Positions 53,530 through 60,450 of a DNA stretch of 64,000 nt are shown here, piece by piece. The stretch covers positions 1 through 64,000 of the forward strand of contig SXSU01000016.1 of assembly GCA_005793345.1 (NCBI GenBank). The letters run 5' to 3'. The first letter of the stretch is position 1. The number at the start of each line of letters is the position of its first letter. Source of the DNA: Bdellovibrionales bacterium. Its GTDB lineage: Bacteria; Bdellovibrionota; Bdellovibrionia; Bdellovibrionales; Bdellovibrionaceae. The notes beneath the pieces were generated by a model. That model was not told the origin of the DNA. It made no database searches and worked only from the letters and a program-made list of their open reading frames with translations. The translations under genes were made by a program, and so were the position numbers.

Positions 53530-55650
53530 ATGAAAAAAAAAGTAAATTTTTTTTGTATTTTATTTTTTATAAGTATTTTCTTTAATGTTGTTTTTGCATT
53601 TCCAAATAAATCACCGAAGTCAAATTCTGTAGACTCAATAATTAAAAGAAAAAAAGACGTCGAACTATTTTCATTAATAAAATACAGATATAATCCAATT
53701 TTAAAGTATTTAGTACGTGTTAAATCAACTTATAAAAATGTTGTTAAAGCAAATGATCAAAGTAAAAAACAACCTTCAAATGTAACTTTAAGTGGTATAG
53801 GTATTATAGTTGAAATTAGCGATAAAAATAATAATTCAATTTGGGCAGTATTAACAGCATCACATTTATCGCAAGGTGATGGCGGACTTAAGATTCAAGC
53901 TTATGATGATTCTTTTTTAAAAATTGTTGAAAGAGAATCTAAACCACACCGATTAGCGGATGTGGACCATGACTGGGAATTAATTGAAATTGAAAAGCCA
54001 GAATTTGCGAATAATATTGATCAGAGTGTACATCCTAAGTATAAATACTATAATGAATATTCAAGTCAGCATTTTATCGCAAATTTAGGAAAAGGAATGC
54101 ATGAAGGCGATTCACTCTCATATATTTTTTTAGGTAAACATGAAATTACTTTAATTGATCCTCACTATATTATAGAAAATAAACTACCTTTAGTCCCTCT
54201 AGGACATTTGAGTTTGGAATCAATGGCTCTTGGTTCATTACAATTATCATTTAAAACAGGTGAGGGTTTTCAAAATTGGCAAGGTGATTATGTTTTTGAT
54301 TTTGTTGGATCGCTTGGTTTAAGTGGAATGCCAGTATTTAATGTTTCAACTAATAAACTAATTGGTATAATTCGTGGTTTTCATAAATATTTTCCGACTA
54401 CTTATGTGGCTGGAATAGATAGTATTGAAAACAAGATTGATACTTTTCTTGATAAAAATTCACAAAAAAACTATGTGAGTGATACAAGATGGGTAATGCA
54501 TGACCAAGAAACTATCAGGGTATTTAAATCTGATAAACCTACTTTAGAAAAAAACTTTCTTAATAATTATAAAAATGATTTTAAGAATTCAAAACTCGAA
54601 ATAGTAAACTCAGGTGGGCCAGACACTGCTGACAGTGGATCTAATAGTCAAGTTAATAATATAAACCTATATTCAAACGAATTTATACCAGGTTATCTGG
54701 ATAATGGTGAGCCAGTTTTGTATTACAAAATTGGAGAAGCTACCGTATATGCAGAGCCACAAGCTTATCAATGGATTTTAAATAAAGTTAACAAGTCTGA
54801 TTTATTTAAAAATATGACTTTAGAAAAACTTTCGTTTCCTTCAGTTCCAGCAAGAATAGTAGAAATCTTTAGGGCAAGGGTAGCCAATTCAAATAAGTTA
54901 TGGAAAAAAGAAAAAGAACATCTACAATCTTTTTACAATTTGTCTGAAGAAAACATTGAAGAGTTTGCTTATCTCCATTTGACAGAACCAATCGATATAC
55001 CGACAGTTAAAGCCGTTACACCAAGACCTTTTTGCTTTGCTCGTTATAATGATCAATCTAAAAAAATTGAAGTCGCCTTAAGAAACATTCCCCCTAACTT
55101 AACTCCACAATTAATTTATCAATATGGTATCACGATTGAAATGTTGAAAAGTGAATATAGATTTTTTAAGTTAGATTTAAATGGAAATTTTAATTCATAT
55201 TTTAAATCTTCAGGTTTATCATGCCAAAAACCAAAAATAACTACTGGTCCATTTGGTATGATTTCTTTACCTTCACATTTTGGTTCTGATTTTTTAATTG
55301 ACCCAAAAGGATTATTTTTTTTGGATTACAAACAAGTCGATAGAATTCAACTGGCAGTGGATAAAGTTAAAGATGTGAACTTGCGCTACTTTGATTATTT
55401 CTATGATTTAAAAAAATATTTTTATGATCCTATCAGTTTGAAAGAAGCATTAAGTCGGCAAAGTGGTCCAACTATGGCACTGTCAGTGGTTGGTAATTCA
55501 TATTTGGATAGCGCCTACATTACTGTTAAGCATCCAACAGAGAAATCAATTTGGACTTTAACTTGTGTAGAGGGTGAAGAAAATGAATTTAATAATTTGA
55601 TTGATAACTACAGCCAACATACTGATCAATGGTGTAGTGTAAATAACTAA
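53530..55650 (+). CDS. Exported trypsin-like serine protease
   Basis: 706 aa from the ATG at 53530, three bases after the stop of the regulator gene (TGGAG upstream). A frame open from 53515 overlaps that stop. Signal peptide cleaves after VFA. The protease domain (about 70-310) has the full triad: H112 in LTASHLSQG, D148 in HDWELIEIEKP, S265 in LGLSGMPVF (GxSGxP). The 400-residue C-terminal part (with ISLPSHFGSDFLIDPKG) is not recognised and may recognise substrate. It is periplasmic or secreted, and a predatory-lifestyle role in digesting prey protein is inference. Two Cys near the C-terminus may pair. Its TAA stop is followed directly by dispersed-repeat copy D. Confidence 0.82.
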   Translation: MKKKVNFFCILFFISIFFNVVFAFPNKSPKSNSVDSIIKRKKDVELFSLIKYRYNPILKYLVRVKSTYKNVVKANDQSKKQPSNVTLSGIGIIVEISDKNNNSIWAVLTASHLSQGDGGLKIQAYDDSFLKIVERESKPHRLADVDHDWELIEIEKPEFANNIDQSVHPKYKYYNEYSSQHFIANLGKGMHEGDSLSYIFLGKHEITLIDPHYIIENKLPLVPLGHLSLESMALGSLQLSFKTGEGFQNWQGDYVFDFVGSLGLSGMPVFNVSTNKLIGIIRGFHKYFPTTYVAGIDSIENKIDTFLDKNSQKNYVSDTRWVMHDQETIRVFKSDKPTLEKNFLNNYKNDFKNSKLEIVNSGGPDTADSGSNSQVNNINLYSNEFIPGYLDNGEPVLYYKIGEATVYAEPQAYQWILNKVNKSDLFKNMTLEKLSFPSVPARIVEIFRARVANSNKLWKKEKEHLQSFYNLSEENIEEFAYLHLTEPIDIPTVKAVTPRPFCFARYNDQSKKIEVALRNIPPNLTPQLIYQYGITIEMLKSEYRFFKLDLNGNFNSYFKSSGLSCQKPKITTGPFGMISLPSHFGSDFLIDPKGLFFLDYKQVDRIQLAVDKVKDVNLRYFDYFYDLKKYFYDPISLKEALSRQSGPTMALSVVGNSYLDSAYITVKHPTEKSIWTLTCVEGEENEFNNLIDNYSQHTDQWCSVNN

Positions 55651-55755
55651 TAACTGCTCATGATTAAGTCTGATTGCTTCGCAATTGTATCAGACATAAT
55701 CATAAGCAGTTATTTTCTTGTTTGTTTGGGGTGATTTTTGAATCACCCCGTATTA
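55651..55755 (+). repeat. Three-hairpin dispersed repeat, copy D
   Basis: Begins TAACTGCTCATGATTAAG immediately after the TAA stop of the trypsin-like gene (two TAA in a row). Hairpin 1 (apex ATTGC-TTC-GCAAT) is near-perfect, and hairpin 2 is GGGGTGATT-TTTG-AATCACCCC. Hairpin 3 is absent, replaced by a second partial hairpin-1 core (AAGTCTGATCGGTTAAGCGATC, 55757-55778). Confidence 0.88.
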
Positions 55756-55802
55756 TAAGTCTGATCGGTTAAGCGATCATTTCAGCTATATTTTATTAAG
55801 AG

Positions 55803-56555
55803 TTATTCGTCTATTTGTTCCCAGCCAACGACTTTTCCTCCTTCAAAATAGACTAATCTTTTTTGAAGTTTGAATCCTTCGCTCGATGGCACATATTTTT
55901 TATATCTCCATCGTTCATTTTTATAAATTGGATTTCCGGCAACATCTACTAGCTCTGGTTGGCCCCAACTTTTTTTAACCCAATCTTGTGACATACCTAA
56001 AAATATATCTTTTTTCTCGATGACCTCTACAATATTGTTATCTAAATTGTTTGATCGGGTACCAAATTTATTTTTTCTCATCCATAGGACTCTTGCTTCG
56101 TAACCGGGTTGATTTAAAAACTCTAAACGTTCGTCATCGTTTTCAAACCATGGTTGAGCACTATAATATTGTTTTTTTTCTCTATCATCGTTGAGATTTT
56201 TTTCTTTTTGAGTAATATTTTGAAGTAATAAATATTTTTTAAACAAATCAGAATCTTTAAGGGCTTCAGGAGTCATCCCAAGTTTTGTCATTAATTTATA
56301 ATCTAGTGGTCCACTGTAATTTTCGATATTCATACTGGATTCTATTAAATTGTCTGAAGACAAGTTACTGGATAATTTTGGAGAGTTTATTAGTTTATTA
56401 TTTACATTTGTATTTGGACCGTACCCACTGGCATCGCTTCTTTGAATTGGAATCGTTGAGCAACCAAAATTAAAGAAAATAAACAAAAAAGAAAAAGCAA
56501 TTATAATACTTAAATCTAAAATCCATCTCATTTTAAAATTCTTTTTTAAATTCAT
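55803..56555 (-). CDS. Lipoprotein with BamE/SmpA-like C-terminal domain
   Basis: 250 aa. Signal peptide ends in the lipobox NFGC. After an Asn/Ser-rich linker and a helical middle, the last 80 residues (FLGMSQDWVKKSWGQPELVDV, YKNERWRYKKYV, LVYFEGGKVVGWEQ) match the BamE/SmpA-like fold: two helices packed on three strands, with the GMS-x2-V ... GxP and W-x-Y pattern. BamE is a component of the outer-membrane assembly machine, but a general lipoprotein role is equally possible here. The start has AGGAAAGG about eight bases upstream. Confidence 0.68.
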   Translation of the reverse strand: MNLKKNFKMRWILDLSIIIAFSFLFIFFNFGCSTIPIQRSDASGYGPNTNVNNKLINSPKLSSNLSSDNLIESSMNIENYSGPLDYKLMTKLGMTPEALKDSDLFKKYLLLQNITQKEKNLNDDREKKQYYSAQPWFENDDERLEFLNQPGYEARVLWMRKNKFGTRSNNLDNNIVEVIEKKDIFLGMSQDWVKKSWGQPELVDVAGNPIYKNERWRYKKYVPSSEGFKLQKRLVYFEGGKVVGWEQIDE

Positions 56556-57147
56556 AGTTGATCCTTTCCTATGATCAAAAAATTTATCAGTAACTTAATT
56601 TTCAATGAGCTAGTCGGAAATTTTTTTTAATCACTAAAGATCTAGGAATGTAAAAAAACATAAAGCATAAAAATATGCTTAAATGCTCGCGCGACGGGAG
56701 GGGCGCTTCTTCCTTGAGGCGACCTCCGTTAATGATAGGGTGTGGGGCGGGACGGTTCAAACTCCAGGTCACCACGAGAGTGGTTGAGTTTGGATTGGTA
56801 CTTACTACTAAAGCAAGTCCAGTGCCAAACTTTTTGACACCACCATCAAATTGTTATGCATTTAGTACTATAAATAGTCGTAGAGGGCGAAGTATATTAT
56901 AACATATTAAAATTACTAACTATTATTAAGTGTGGATATAGTTTGCAGTGTTGTTTTTAAATTTACAAAATTTTTGAATAGTACATCAAATTAATTATTT
57001 TTTTTAAAATTAAATTTTGAATTTTGAATCGTTATGACTCATATAAATTATTCTTTGATTCACATTAAATCAAAACGAAATTTATTTGTATCAATATGCT
57101 CTATGGTTTCACTTTTGCACCACCTTAGTATTGAGATCGGAGGATTT
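56556..57147. other. 592-bp intergenic region containing a GC-rich structured element
   Basis: Between divergent genes. The first 100 bases are the promoter side of the BamE-like gene. The middle (56660-56900) is the candidate structured RNA listed separately. The last 250 bases are AT-rich leader of the RlpA-like gene. An ORF across the GC-rich part (75 codons from 56675) shows no protein-like pattern and follows the base composition. Confidence 0.4.
56660..56900 (+). ncRNA. Candidate structured RNA
   Basis: A patch much richer in G+C than its surroundings with four helices in a row: AAGCATA-AAAA-TATGCTT (56663-56680); CGG-g-AGG-gg-CGCTTC pairing GAGGCG-a-CCT-CCG (56695-56728) around TTCCTT; CAAACTC/GAGTTTG (56758-56792) enclosing CCAC-GAGA-GTGG with a GNRA tetraloop; and TTGGTAC/GTGCCAA (56795-56828). 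The tetraloop is only GNRA on the + strand, so I call that strand. No known RNA family matches by eye. A repeated mobile fragment is the alternative. No clear promoter or terminator. Confidence 0.4.
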
Positions 57148-58113
57148 ATGAAAAGTTATTTATTAATAAATCTTTTTTTAAGTATTTTTTTACTTATACC
57201 AATTAGTGGTTTTACTTATGGACCATCTTGTTCTGGTACAAAACTCACTTGTGATGCAAGCGCATTTCAAAATGTTTTTTCTTCATTAGTAATGGCAAGA
57301 GTTTTAGAGCAAAAAGATAAATACAAAATATCAGTACCAGGTGATTTACAGATTTCAAAGTCTTATGGAAAAGCAAGTTGCTATGCGAACACTGAATTTT
57401 GTCAATCAGCACGTGTTGATGGATATGCTTATAAAAAAACAGCTTCTGGAGTTTGCGCTGAACCTGATAAATATACAGCTGCTATTGATGTAAAAAGTGG
57501 AGATCCTATCTATGGATCACGAAGACTAGGTTCATTAGTATTTGCCAATAATCCAAATAACGGTCAAACGGCAGTTTTCGTTGTTACAGATCGTGGTAAT
57601 ATGAATAAGTACGGCGTAAAATTTGATCTTGTTGAATCTGTTCAAAACAAACTTAGAAATGATCGAGATGAAAATGTTGAATTTTATGGATTAAGAAGAC
57701 AATACGATAAATTATCACAGTATGAAATGGAAGATATCGTAAATTGTGTAACTTTATATAATAATTCTTTTGATTCTTCATTATCGCATCTTAGTCAATT
57801 ATCATCTGATCAAAAATTACAAATTGAAGTTGCAGCCGCTCAAAAATTAAAAGATCTTGGGGTATCAAATGGACTAAGTGATTATAAAATTACAATGAAT
57901 GAATTACCTGAATATAATTTATCACGATCACAAAAATTCAATTCTGATTCTAAAACCGAAGAGTTGGTTCAAAAGTATCAAGAGATAGATGAAAAAATTG
58001 AAAAATTATTTGCAATGAATGAGAGAAAAAGTAGATCAATGTCGACCCATCGAGCTCCAGCTTCTAAAGCGAGTAGACCTTCAAAAGCAGGAAATGCTCG
58101 TCACGCAAAATAA
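57148..58113 (+). CDS. RlpA-like double-psi beta-barrel exported protein
   Basis: 321 aa from the ATG at 57148, which has GGAGG upstream; the frame is open from 57034. Signal peptide ends near ISGFT. Residues about 65-180 resemble the RlpA double-psi beta-barrel: GKASCYANTEFC at its start, then AVFVVTDRGNMNKYGVKFDL with the conserved Asp in DRG. Classic RlpA is a lytic transglycosylase. This has a longer spacing and Cys pairs, so activity is uncertain. The C-terminal 130 residues are helical, then Ser/Arg/Lys-rich (about 290-321). Its stop TAA is the first codon of dispersed-repeat copy E. Confidence 0.65.
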   Translation: MKSYLLINLFLSIFLLIPISGFTYGPSCSGTKLTCDASAFQNVFSSLVMARVLEQKDKYKISVPGDLQISKSYGKASCYANTEFCQSARVDGYAYKKTASGVCAEPDKYTAAIDVKSGDPIYGSRRLGSLVFANNPNNGQTAVFVVTDRGNMNKYGVKFDLVESVQNKLRNDRDENVEFYGLRRQYDKLSQYEMEDIVNCVTLYNNSFDSSLSHLSQLSSDQKLQIEVAAAQKLKDLGVSNGLSDYKITMNELPEYNLSRSQKFNSDSKTEELVQKYQEIDEKIEKLFAMNERKSRSMSTHRAPASKASRPSKAGNARHAK

Positions 58114-58145
58114 CTGCTTATGATTAAGTCTGATCGCTTCGCGAT
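58111..58145 (+). repeat. Dispersed repeat copy E, left part (split by the IS)
   Basis: TAACTGCTTATGATTAAGTC up to GCTTCGCGAT, ending at the insertion point. TTCGCGAT (58138-58145) is the left copy of the 8-bp duplication. The rest of this repeat is at 59592-59700. Confidence 0.9.
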
Positions 58146-59591
58146 CGTTTTGCCTCGTTGAAGTGGGTTACCAAGGAGCTTTGTGTTAGGACCTGTTGGA
58201 AGAGTTTTTATTTTTGAATTTGTATTCATTATATTGCCTCTTTGTAATTATCTTGGTTTTTAATTAAACTTACAATGCGACTCAACTTTTTCTGGACAAT
58301 TTGTTGTAGCTCAACGGGGTTTAGTTTAGCTTTTGTTTCTATCAATTTTTGTTCTTGCTCAGGGTTAAGTTGACCTGATTCTAGTAATCTTTCATAGGGA
58401 GTTTTTGCTTCATCATATTTTCGATGACATTTACTCCCTACTCTATCTTTTTCTACTAATTTCATTTGAGGATAGAAATAATTAAAAAGCTTTGACCATT
58501 CATTACTGTAGAGTTCATTCATTAGTTTTATTATTTCTAAATCTTCTACTCTGTCATAACCAAATAGTTGTCTTACAAAAACATTATTCTTCTGTTCAAT
58601 ATGGCATTGATCATTGCTCTTGCCAGAGCGACCTCGCGCCACAACTATGGGTTTCTCTTTCCTCTCTGAAAAAGATTTAACTAGAGTATGATTAATAAAT
58701 TCGATTCCATTATCAAAAAATAAATTAACCATGAGCATTGGAAGTGAGAGTTCTAACTCCTCTAAGGCTCTAACTACAAGTTCAGCATTTTTTCCTAATG
58801 TAGCACGAGCTTCAGTCCAACCAGAGTATAAATCAGTGACTGTTGAAGTGTGAGCGAAAGTCCCCCAAATATAATCCCCACAGTGAACAACAGTATCTGT
58901 TTCTATTAGACCAATTTTATCAACTTTTATTGATTTATCTCTGAGAGGTATTTTTTGCTTTATATGGTATTTTACGGGAACAGTTGAAGTATTATTTTTA
59001 CGTCGCAATAATACTTTTGCAGGTCTTAAAATCCGATCTATAGTTGCCGCACTCATTTTTAATAATTTTTTATTCACTTCATCTGAAAAATTAAAAAACA
59101 GAATCCAATTTTTAATTGCCGGTTTCATTCTTTTACCACACATAAACCCCATAACTGGCCACATTTGCTTTAAACATTGAGATTCTATATCAGAATAGAA
59201 TTTCTTTGCACCACGAGGCGCTGGAAGTGGTTTGTTTATAAATTTTTTTAAAACTCTCAAAATACTTTTACGATTCAATTTACCGTTGCACTCTGGATAT
59301 AGAATGGGTGTTATTTTAGAATTAAAAAAATCGATGTAGTTAGTTTTTTCTTTTTTAGTTTCCAATGCAAAATACTCTTGGCTGCATCTATACAAAAGTT
59401 CATCCTTGAACTTTGAATCCATAAGCTCCCTTCCTGTGAACATTACAGACCAAAGTATAACTTTATTTTGAGTAACCGTAATCTTGAGGCAACTAGAATT
59501 AGACCCTAACTGGACCTGTTCAACTCGGGAACTCTCATATTGAGATAAATTTTTTTTTGAATCAATTTGGGTAACCGGATTAATGAGGCAA
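58146..59591. mobile_element. Insertion sequence (about 1446 bp) with DDE transposase
   Basis: Flanked by the direct repeat TTCGCGAT (58138-58145 and 59592-59599), an 8-bp target duplication. The inverted ends are imperfect: left TTGCCTCGTTGAAGTGGGTT at 58150 onward, right (complement) TTGCCTCATTAATCCGGTTA ending at 59591. It carries one transposase gene. Family assignment: the integrase-core (rve/DDE) type seen in IS481, IS3 and ISNCY. I cannot pick one by eye. It landed in the apex of hairpin 1 of a dispersed repeat. Confidence 0.88.
58229..59422 (-). CDS. DDE (integrase-core) transposase
   Basis: 397 aa from the ATG at 59422, which has AGGAAGG six bases upstream inside the element. The frame is open to 59617, but those extra codons lie in the flanking repeat, so the longer form cannot be the natural one. 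After a helix-turn-helix-like N-terminal half (LLKMSAATIDRILRPAKVLL), the integrase core has the DDE triad: first Asp in IETDTVVHC, second in NLFFDNGIEF, and Glu in NDQCHIEQKN. The rest (YERLLESGQLNPEQEQKLIE) is a helical tail. It cuts and joins the element's ends. It appears intact, so the element may be active. Confidence 0.88.
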   Translation of the reverse strand: MDSKFKDELLYRCSQEYFALETKKEKTNYIDFFNSKITPILYPECNGKLNRKSILRVLKKFINKPLPAPRGAKKFYSDIESQCLKQMWPVMGFMCGKRMKPAIKNWILFFNFSDEVNKKLLKMSAATIDRILRPAKVLLRRKNNTSTVPVKYHIKQKIPLRDKSIKVDKIGLIETDTVVHCGDYIWGTFAHTSTVTDLYSGWTEARATLGKNAELVVRALEELELSLPMLMVNLFFDNGIEFINHTLVKSFSERKEKPIVVARGRSGKSNDQCHIEQKNNVFVRQLFGYDRVEDLEIIKLMNELYSNEWSKLFNYFYPQMKLVEKDRVGSKCHRKYDEAKTPYERLLESGQLNPEQEQKLIETKAKLNPVELQQIVQKKLSRIVSLIKNQDNYKEAI

Positions 59592-59700
59592 TTCGCGATT
59601 ATATCAGACATAATCATAAGCAGTTATTTTCTTGTTTGTTGGGGGCGATTTTCAATCACCCCTATTATGAAAATCCAAACTTACGTTTGTATTTTCATAA
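59592..59700 (+). repeat. Dispersed repeat copy E, right part
   Basis: Begins with the second TTCGCGAT, then the 3' arm of hairpin 1 (ATATCAGACATAATCATAAG, CAGTTATTTTC), hairpin 2 (GGGGGCGATT-TTC-AATCACCCC) and hairpin 3 (TTATGAAAATC-CAAAC-TTAC-GTTTG-TATTTTCATAA). Joining it to 58111-58137 restores a complete 137-bp repeat. Confidence 0.9.
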
Positions 59701-59806
59701 TAACAGCTAACGATTAAGTCTGATCGCTTCGCGATTATATCAGACATAATCATAAGCAATTATTTTCCGGTTTTTTTGGGGCGATTTTCAATCACCCCGT
59801 ATTATG
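59701..59806 (+). repeat. Three-hairpin dispersed repeat, copy F (tandem)
   Basis: Starts TAACAGCTAACGATTAAG directly after copy E. Apex ATCGC-TTC-GCGAT, 3' arm ends AAGCAATTA, hairpin 2 is GGGGCGATT-TTC-AATCACCCC, and hairpin 3 is missing. The 5' arm has drifted (ACAGCTAACG for ACTGCTCATG). Confidence 0.85.
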
Positions 59807-60054
59807 ACTTCTAATGAATAGGTAGTTGTAGAGTCTATATTAATAAAAATCGAAGTATTTATCTTTTTCTTGATTCCATAGTCCGAATTCAAAATTCTAA
59901 AATCTAAACTTACAGTTCAAAATTCTACAGATAAGCAAAAAATAAATTAAATAATTAAATGAAATAGCTGCTTGTGTTATTCAACTAAAACATTAGTTGA
60001 CAACAACTAATGTTTTAGTTGAATCTTGGGTATAAGATATATTTTGGAGCAAAA
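59807..60054. other. Leader region of the BlaI-like gene
   Basis: AT-rich, no gene. It holds the 44-bp double-dyad operator and the promoter (listed separately). The rest shows nothing I can support. Confidence 0.5.
59980..60023. promoter_or_regulatory. 44-bp perfect palindromic operator/promoter of the BlaI-M56 pair
   Basis: TTCAACTAAAACATTAGTTG, spacer ACAA, and its exact complement CAACTAATGTTTTAGTTGAA. Each arm is itself a dyad: AACTAA-AACA-TTAGTT (59983-59998) and AACTAA-TGTT-TTAGTT (60005-60020), 22 bp centre to centre, about two helical turns, as for two BlaI-type dimers side by side. A perfect -35 TTGACA (59997-60002) lies inside it, with a 16-bp spacer to TTGAAT as a weak -10. Repressor binding would therefore block transcription. 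The match to BlaI is inferred from position. Confidence 0.72.
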
Positions 60055-60450
60055 ATGAAAAAAATTAAAGAAGTAAATAATAAATTACTCACAGAAGTTG
60101 AACTTGAATTAATGAATATTTTGTGGAGCCTTGGAGAGGCTTCGGTCGCAGAGGTCATTGAACAACTCCCTAAAAATAGAGATCTGGCTTATACATCAGT
60201 TTCTACAATTTTAAGAATTTTAGAACAAAAAGATATTCTTAAGGTTCGCAAAGAAGGAAGAGGTCATATATATATTCCTGTCCTCTTAAAGTCAGACTAT
60301 GAAGCAAAAACAGTAAAACATATTGTTGATAAAGTTTTTAATGGCACTCCTATAGCATTAGTAAAGCAGTTATTTTCTCAGGTGGATGTTAATGAAGATG
60401 ATATAGATCAACTCAAAAAACTTGTAAAGCAATTGGGAGCTAAGAAGTGA
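60055..60450 (+). CDS. BlaI/MecI-family repressor
   Basis: 131 aa from the ATG at 60055, with GGAG upstream (a start at 60019 has none and overlaps the operator). BlaI/MecI/CopY winged helix: LTEVELELMNILWSLGEASV, AYTSVSTILRILEQKDIL and GRGHIYIPVL, then a helical dimerisation tail. In BlaI/MecI systems cleavage inactivates the repressor when the partner sensor is triggered. Here the partner is the M56-SLT fusion gene that starts inside its stop (GTGA). It probably represses itself and the fusion through the upstream operator. Confidence 0.92.
   Translation: MKKIKEVNNKLLTEVELELMNILWSLGEASVAEVIEQLPKNRDLAYTSVSTILRILEQKDILKVRKEGRGHIYIPVLLKSDYEAKTVKHIVDKVFNGTPIALVKQLFSQVDVNEDDIDQLKKLVKQLGAKK

Noticed and set aside
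56675-56902. 75-codon ORF across the GC-rich element as a protein gene
   Set aside because: No ribosome binding site, no family-like pattern, and the composition follows the RNA helices. A structured RNA explains the region better.
57034-57147. Longer N-terminus for the RlpA-like protein (start at 57034)
   Set aside because: It would put 38 residues in front of a complete signal peptide, and the ATG at 57148 has GGAGG in the right position.
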